This document shows, piece by piece, positions 21,819 to 24,278 of a stretch of 24,278 bases of DNA. A program made the position numbers and the translations under genes. Position 1 is the first letter of the stretch. The number at the start of each line of letters is the position of its first letter. Source of the stretch: Bacteroidota bacterium (lineage in GTDB: Bacteria; Bacteroidota; Bacteroidia; Chitinophagales; Chitinophagaceae); NCBI GenBank assembly GCA_023392185.1, contig JAEVZP010000040.1:1-24278 (forward strand), given 5' to 3'. The notes under the pieces are model-generated. The model searched no databases, had not been told where the DNA came from, and saw nothing but the letters and a program-made list of their open reading frames with translations.

Positions 21819-24278
21819 ATGAGCGAAAAGCAATACTGGAAAGGACTCGAAGAGCTGCATGACACCGCAGCTCATAAGGAAGTGGTAGCCAACGAATTTG
21901 CGGATTCCCAGCTGCCCCTTTCCGATCTGAGCGACTCGCTGCTGGGCGCCACTGCGCCTCGCCGCGACTTTCTGAAATATCTTGGGTTCTCTACGGCTGC
22001 TGCCGTTGTTGCATCTTCCTGCGAGATGCCGGTGCGTAAAGCCATCACCTACGGAATCCGTCCGGAAAACGTAGTGCCGGGCGTGCCGCTTTATTATGCC
22101 TCCACCTACGTGGATAACGGCGACGCCGTGCCGGTACTGGTAAAAACCCGTGACGGCCGTCCGATCAAAATTGAAGGCAACGAGAACAGCTCGCTTTCTA
22201 TGGGCGCCACTACGGCCCGGATGCAGGCATCGGTGCTTTCGCTCTATGACGTAGCCCGGCTGCGCGGCCCGCGCCTCAACGGCAAGGAAGCCACCTTCGA
22301 CACAATCGATCGCACTGTTTCCGGAAATATGGGCAAAGGCCCTGCCGTATTGGTGACCAGCACCATCAGCAGCCCGACCCTGCTCGACGCCATTGGCCGC
22401 TTTACTGCCAAAACCGGTGCCCGTCATATTCAGTGGGATCCGGTGAGCTACAGCGCCATGCTGCAGGCCAACGAATCTTCTTACGGTCGCCGCGCCATTC
22501 CATTCTATCACTTTGACCGTGCTGCTACGATTGTCAGCCTCGGTGCCGACTTCCTCGGCACGTGGCTCAGCCCGGCTATACAGGCAAAACAATATGGGCG
22601 TGGCCGGAAGGTGAGTGCGCAAAACCCGCGCATGAGCCGCCACTATCAGGTAGAAAGCCTGCATACCATCACCGGTGCAGCGGCCGACCGCCGGGCGACC
22701 TGCCGCCCTTCTGAGATGGGTGCAGTGGCTGTAGCCCTTTACAACGCCGTGATTTCCGGCGCAACTCCGAATCTTTCTACTCCGGGACTGAACAAGCTGG
22801 TTTCGCAGGCAGCAGCCGACCTCAAAGGCGGCCGTGGCCTGGTTGTGTGCGGGTCAGACGATGTAAACGTGCAAACGGTTGTCAACGCGATCAACAACGC
22901 AGTAGGTGCCAACGGTTCTACAATTGACTGGGGCACTACTAACAATACCAAGAAAGGCAACGACGCTGATATGGTGGCGCTGCTTGGACAGATGAAGGCC
23001 GGACAAGTAGGCACTCTAATTTTTCACGGTGTGAACCCGGTTTACGAATGGCCCAACAGCAAAGAATTTGCCGACGCGCTGGCCAAAGTGCCGGTGCGCA
23101 TCAGCACTTCTGACCGCCTCGATGAGACGGCACAGCAGTGTAATGTCCTGCTTCCGGATCACCACTGGCTCGAAAGCTGGGGCGATGCCGAGCCACGCAC
23201 AGGTTATCTAAGCCTTATGCAGCCAACGATTGCGCCGCTGTTTAAGACGCGCAGCCTGGGCGACACGCTCCTGACGTGGGCCGAAGCCGGCACTTCTTAT
23301 GCCGATCTTTGGAAAAGCTACTGGCTCGGTCGCCTCGGCTCCCAGTCGAACTTTGACGCTGCCCTGCAGGACGGCTTTATTGAGCCGGCCGGCGCGCGCA
23401 ACAACAAAACGCACCGCGCCACCGGCATCGGGGAACAGCAGCCCAACGTAACGACGGCTTCGGCGGGTATGGCTGCTGCCGACACGGCAGTTGCCATGAT
23501 GCCACACACACCGGCCTCCCCGGGGCTGATGTCGGCGCCTTATTCCGGCGACATCGGCGGTGCGGTTTCTGCCATTGGCGCAGCGCCGATCAGCAAGAAC
23601 CCGGAATTCATGGTGTATGAAAAGGTGTCTATAGGACACGGCGGTGCCTGCAGCAACAACCCGTGGCTGCTGGAAATGCCCGACCCGATCACCAAAGCAA
23701 CCTGGGACAACTACGCAACGCTTTCTCCGCAGCGCGCCAAATCCCTTAATGCCGAGCTGACCGGCATCAATCAGGTAGATCCGGCCAAACGCGTGGTAAG
23801 CATCAAATACAACGGTGTAGAACTGCGCCTGCCCGTAGTGGTGGTGCCCGGTCAGCACAATGATGTAGTAGGGATTGCCCTGGGCTTTGGCCGAGATCCG
23901 CACGTAGGTCGTGCGGCTGCCAACACGGGTAAAAATGCTTATCCGCTGCGGGTGTGGAATGGCAAGGCACTGAGCTGCGTCAACACGGCTGCTACTATCG
24001 AAACAACGAAGGACAAGTATGAGGTAGCCATTACGCAAACGCACCATAGCTACGAAGCCCGGCCGATTATCCGGGAATATACCCTTGGCGAGTTTTCGCA
24101 AGACCCGATGCACCTGTATAAGGAGCGGGAAAAGGAACTGGGCCATTATTCACACCTGCCGTGGGAAGATCATGGCAAGGCCGCTGCTGCCGGTCATGAG
24201 CCCACAAGCGTAAACCATGGTGGCACCGGCGATCCCGGAATGGGCGCTGCGGGTGCAGAAGCCAATAGCGTAGAAGGT
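21819..24278 (+). CDS. actB: Alternative complex III subunit ActB, molybdopterin-oxidoreductase-like (runs off the right edge)
   Basis: The reading frame is open from the ATG at 21819 to the window end (820 codons). The N-terminus has a twin-arginine motif, APRRDFLKYLGF (R48, R49), followed by a hydrophobic stretch and ASSCEMPVRKA with Cys68 as a possible lipidation site, as in ActB of other Bacteroidota. The visible part is the molybdopterin-oxidoreductase-like B1 domain (VKTRDGRPIKIEGNE, VSLGADFLGTW, LIFHGVNPVYEWP, RISTSDRLDETAQQCNVLLPDHHWLESWGD). In known ActB this domain carries no molybdenum cofactor. The iron-sulphur B2 domain is expected downstream. The visible C-terminal end is a Gly/Ala/His-rich stretch, perhaps the interdomain linker. 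Nothing in the visible frame suggests a break. Confidence 0.93.
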   Translation, partial: MSEKQYWKGLEELHDTAAHKEVVANEFADSQLPLSDLSDSLLGATAPRRDFLKYLGFSTAAAVVASSCEMPVRKAITYGIRPENVVPGVPLYYASTYVDNGDAVPVLVKTRDGRPIKIEGNENSSLSMGATTARMQASVLSLYDVARLRGPRLNGKEATFDTIDRTVSGNMGKGPAVLVTSTISSPTLLDAIGRFTAKTGARHIQWDPVSYSAMLQANESSYGRRAIPFYHFDRAATIVSLGADFLGTWLSPAIQAKQYGRGRKVSAQNPRMSRHYQVESLHTITGAAADRRATCRPSEMGAVAVALYNAVISGATPNLSTPGLNKLVSQAAADLKGGRGLVVCGSDDVNVQTVVNAINNAVGANGSTIDWGTTNNTKKGNDADMVALLGQMKAGQVGTLIFHGVNPVYEWPNSKEFADALAKVPVRISTSDRLDETAQQCNVLLPDHHWLESWGDAEPRTGYLSLMQPTIAPLFKTRSLGDTLLTWAEAGTSYADLWKSYWLGRLGSQSNFDAALQDGFIEPAGARNNKTHRATGIGEQQPNVTTASAGMAAADTAVAMMPHTPASPGLMSAPYSGDIGGAVSAIGAAPISKNPEFMVYEKVSIGHGGACSNNPWLLEMPDPITKATWDNYATLSPQRAKSLNAELTGINQVDPAKRVVSIKYNGVELRLPVVVVPGQHNDVVGIALGFGRDPHVGRAAANTGKNAYPLRVWNGKALSCVNTAATIETTKDKYEVAITQTHHSYEARPIIREYTLGEFSQDPMHLYKEREKELGHYSHLPWEDHGKAAAAGHEPTSVNHGGTGDPGMGAAGAEANSVEG

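Larger units (their letters stand above)
1341..22326. repeat. Dispersed octamer TTCCGGAA, 18 copies across the window
   Basis: Copies found by eye start at 1341, 1889, 1899, 3927, 4158, 4821, 5287, 5473, 10656, 10800, 10890, 14941, 16319, 17381, 17392, 19360, 19507 and 22319. Thirteen are in genes on both strands, always as Ser-Gly (TCC-GGA), most often Ser-Gly-Asn. Five are intergenic, four of them inside the hairpins at 1870-1925 and 17374-17406. Base composition predicts about 0.4 copies. Confidence 0.75.

Noticed and set aside
21705..24146. Minus-strand frames of about 312-319 codons at 21705-22664 and 23208-24146
   Set aside because: Both lie opposite actB, whose frame is continuous and matches the ActB family. 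They have no motifs of their own.

Overview
The window looks like chromosomal DNA of a fairly GC-rich Bacteroidota (Chitinophagales/Saprospirales-like; genus not determinable). The grounds are type IX secretion (T9SS) sorting domains of both kinds, a PorP/SprF-family protein, an alternative complex III operon start, TAnnTTTG-type promoter elements and weak Shine-Dalgarno sequences. Two genes run off the edges: cphA on the left and actB on the right.

Layout. (1) 1-1809: divergent cphA (cyanophycin synthetase, partial) and cphB (cyanophycinase), with two inverted repeats between them. (2) 1810-2781: a 971-base gene-free stretch with a 56-base perfect palindrome and a cluster of REP-like repeats. 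(3) 2782-4605: a secreted Ig-like/PKD protein with a type A T9SS tail, followed by terminators. (4) 4907-6666: divergent iaaA-type isoaspartyl peptidase and pdxJ. (5) 6796-14825: a 2302-residue secreted protein (14 PKD-like and 13 Ig-like repeats, type B T9SS tail) and its PorP/SprF-family partner. (6) 14822-16472: ruvC, whose stop and start codons both overlap those of its opposite-strand neighbours, and a flippase-like membrane protein. (7) 16492-20128: a DUF3108 protein, a YhhQ-type queuosine-precursor transporter, a PepSY-like protein, a small HPF/RaiA protein and an SDR protein lacking the usual YxxxK motif. (8) 20419-end: actA (six haem c motifs) and actB of alternative complex III.

How the genes work together. 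CphA would make cyanophycin and CphB would cut it to beta-Asp-Arg dipeptides. The nearby IaaA-type enzyme could split those dipeptides into aspartate and arginine, giving a nitrogen storage and recovery pathway within 6 kb. The giant protein and the PorP/SprF protein form a standard T9SS type B export/anchoring pair. ActA and ActB begin the quinol-oxidising respiratory complex.

The most unusual sequence-level signal is the octamer TTCCGGAA. I counted 18 copies by eye, against about 0.4 expected from base composition. In all 13 coding copies it lies in the same frame (Ser-Gly as TCC-GGA). The other five are intergenic, four of them inside two long hairpins. This resembles a highly iterated palindrome or uptake-type genome signature.
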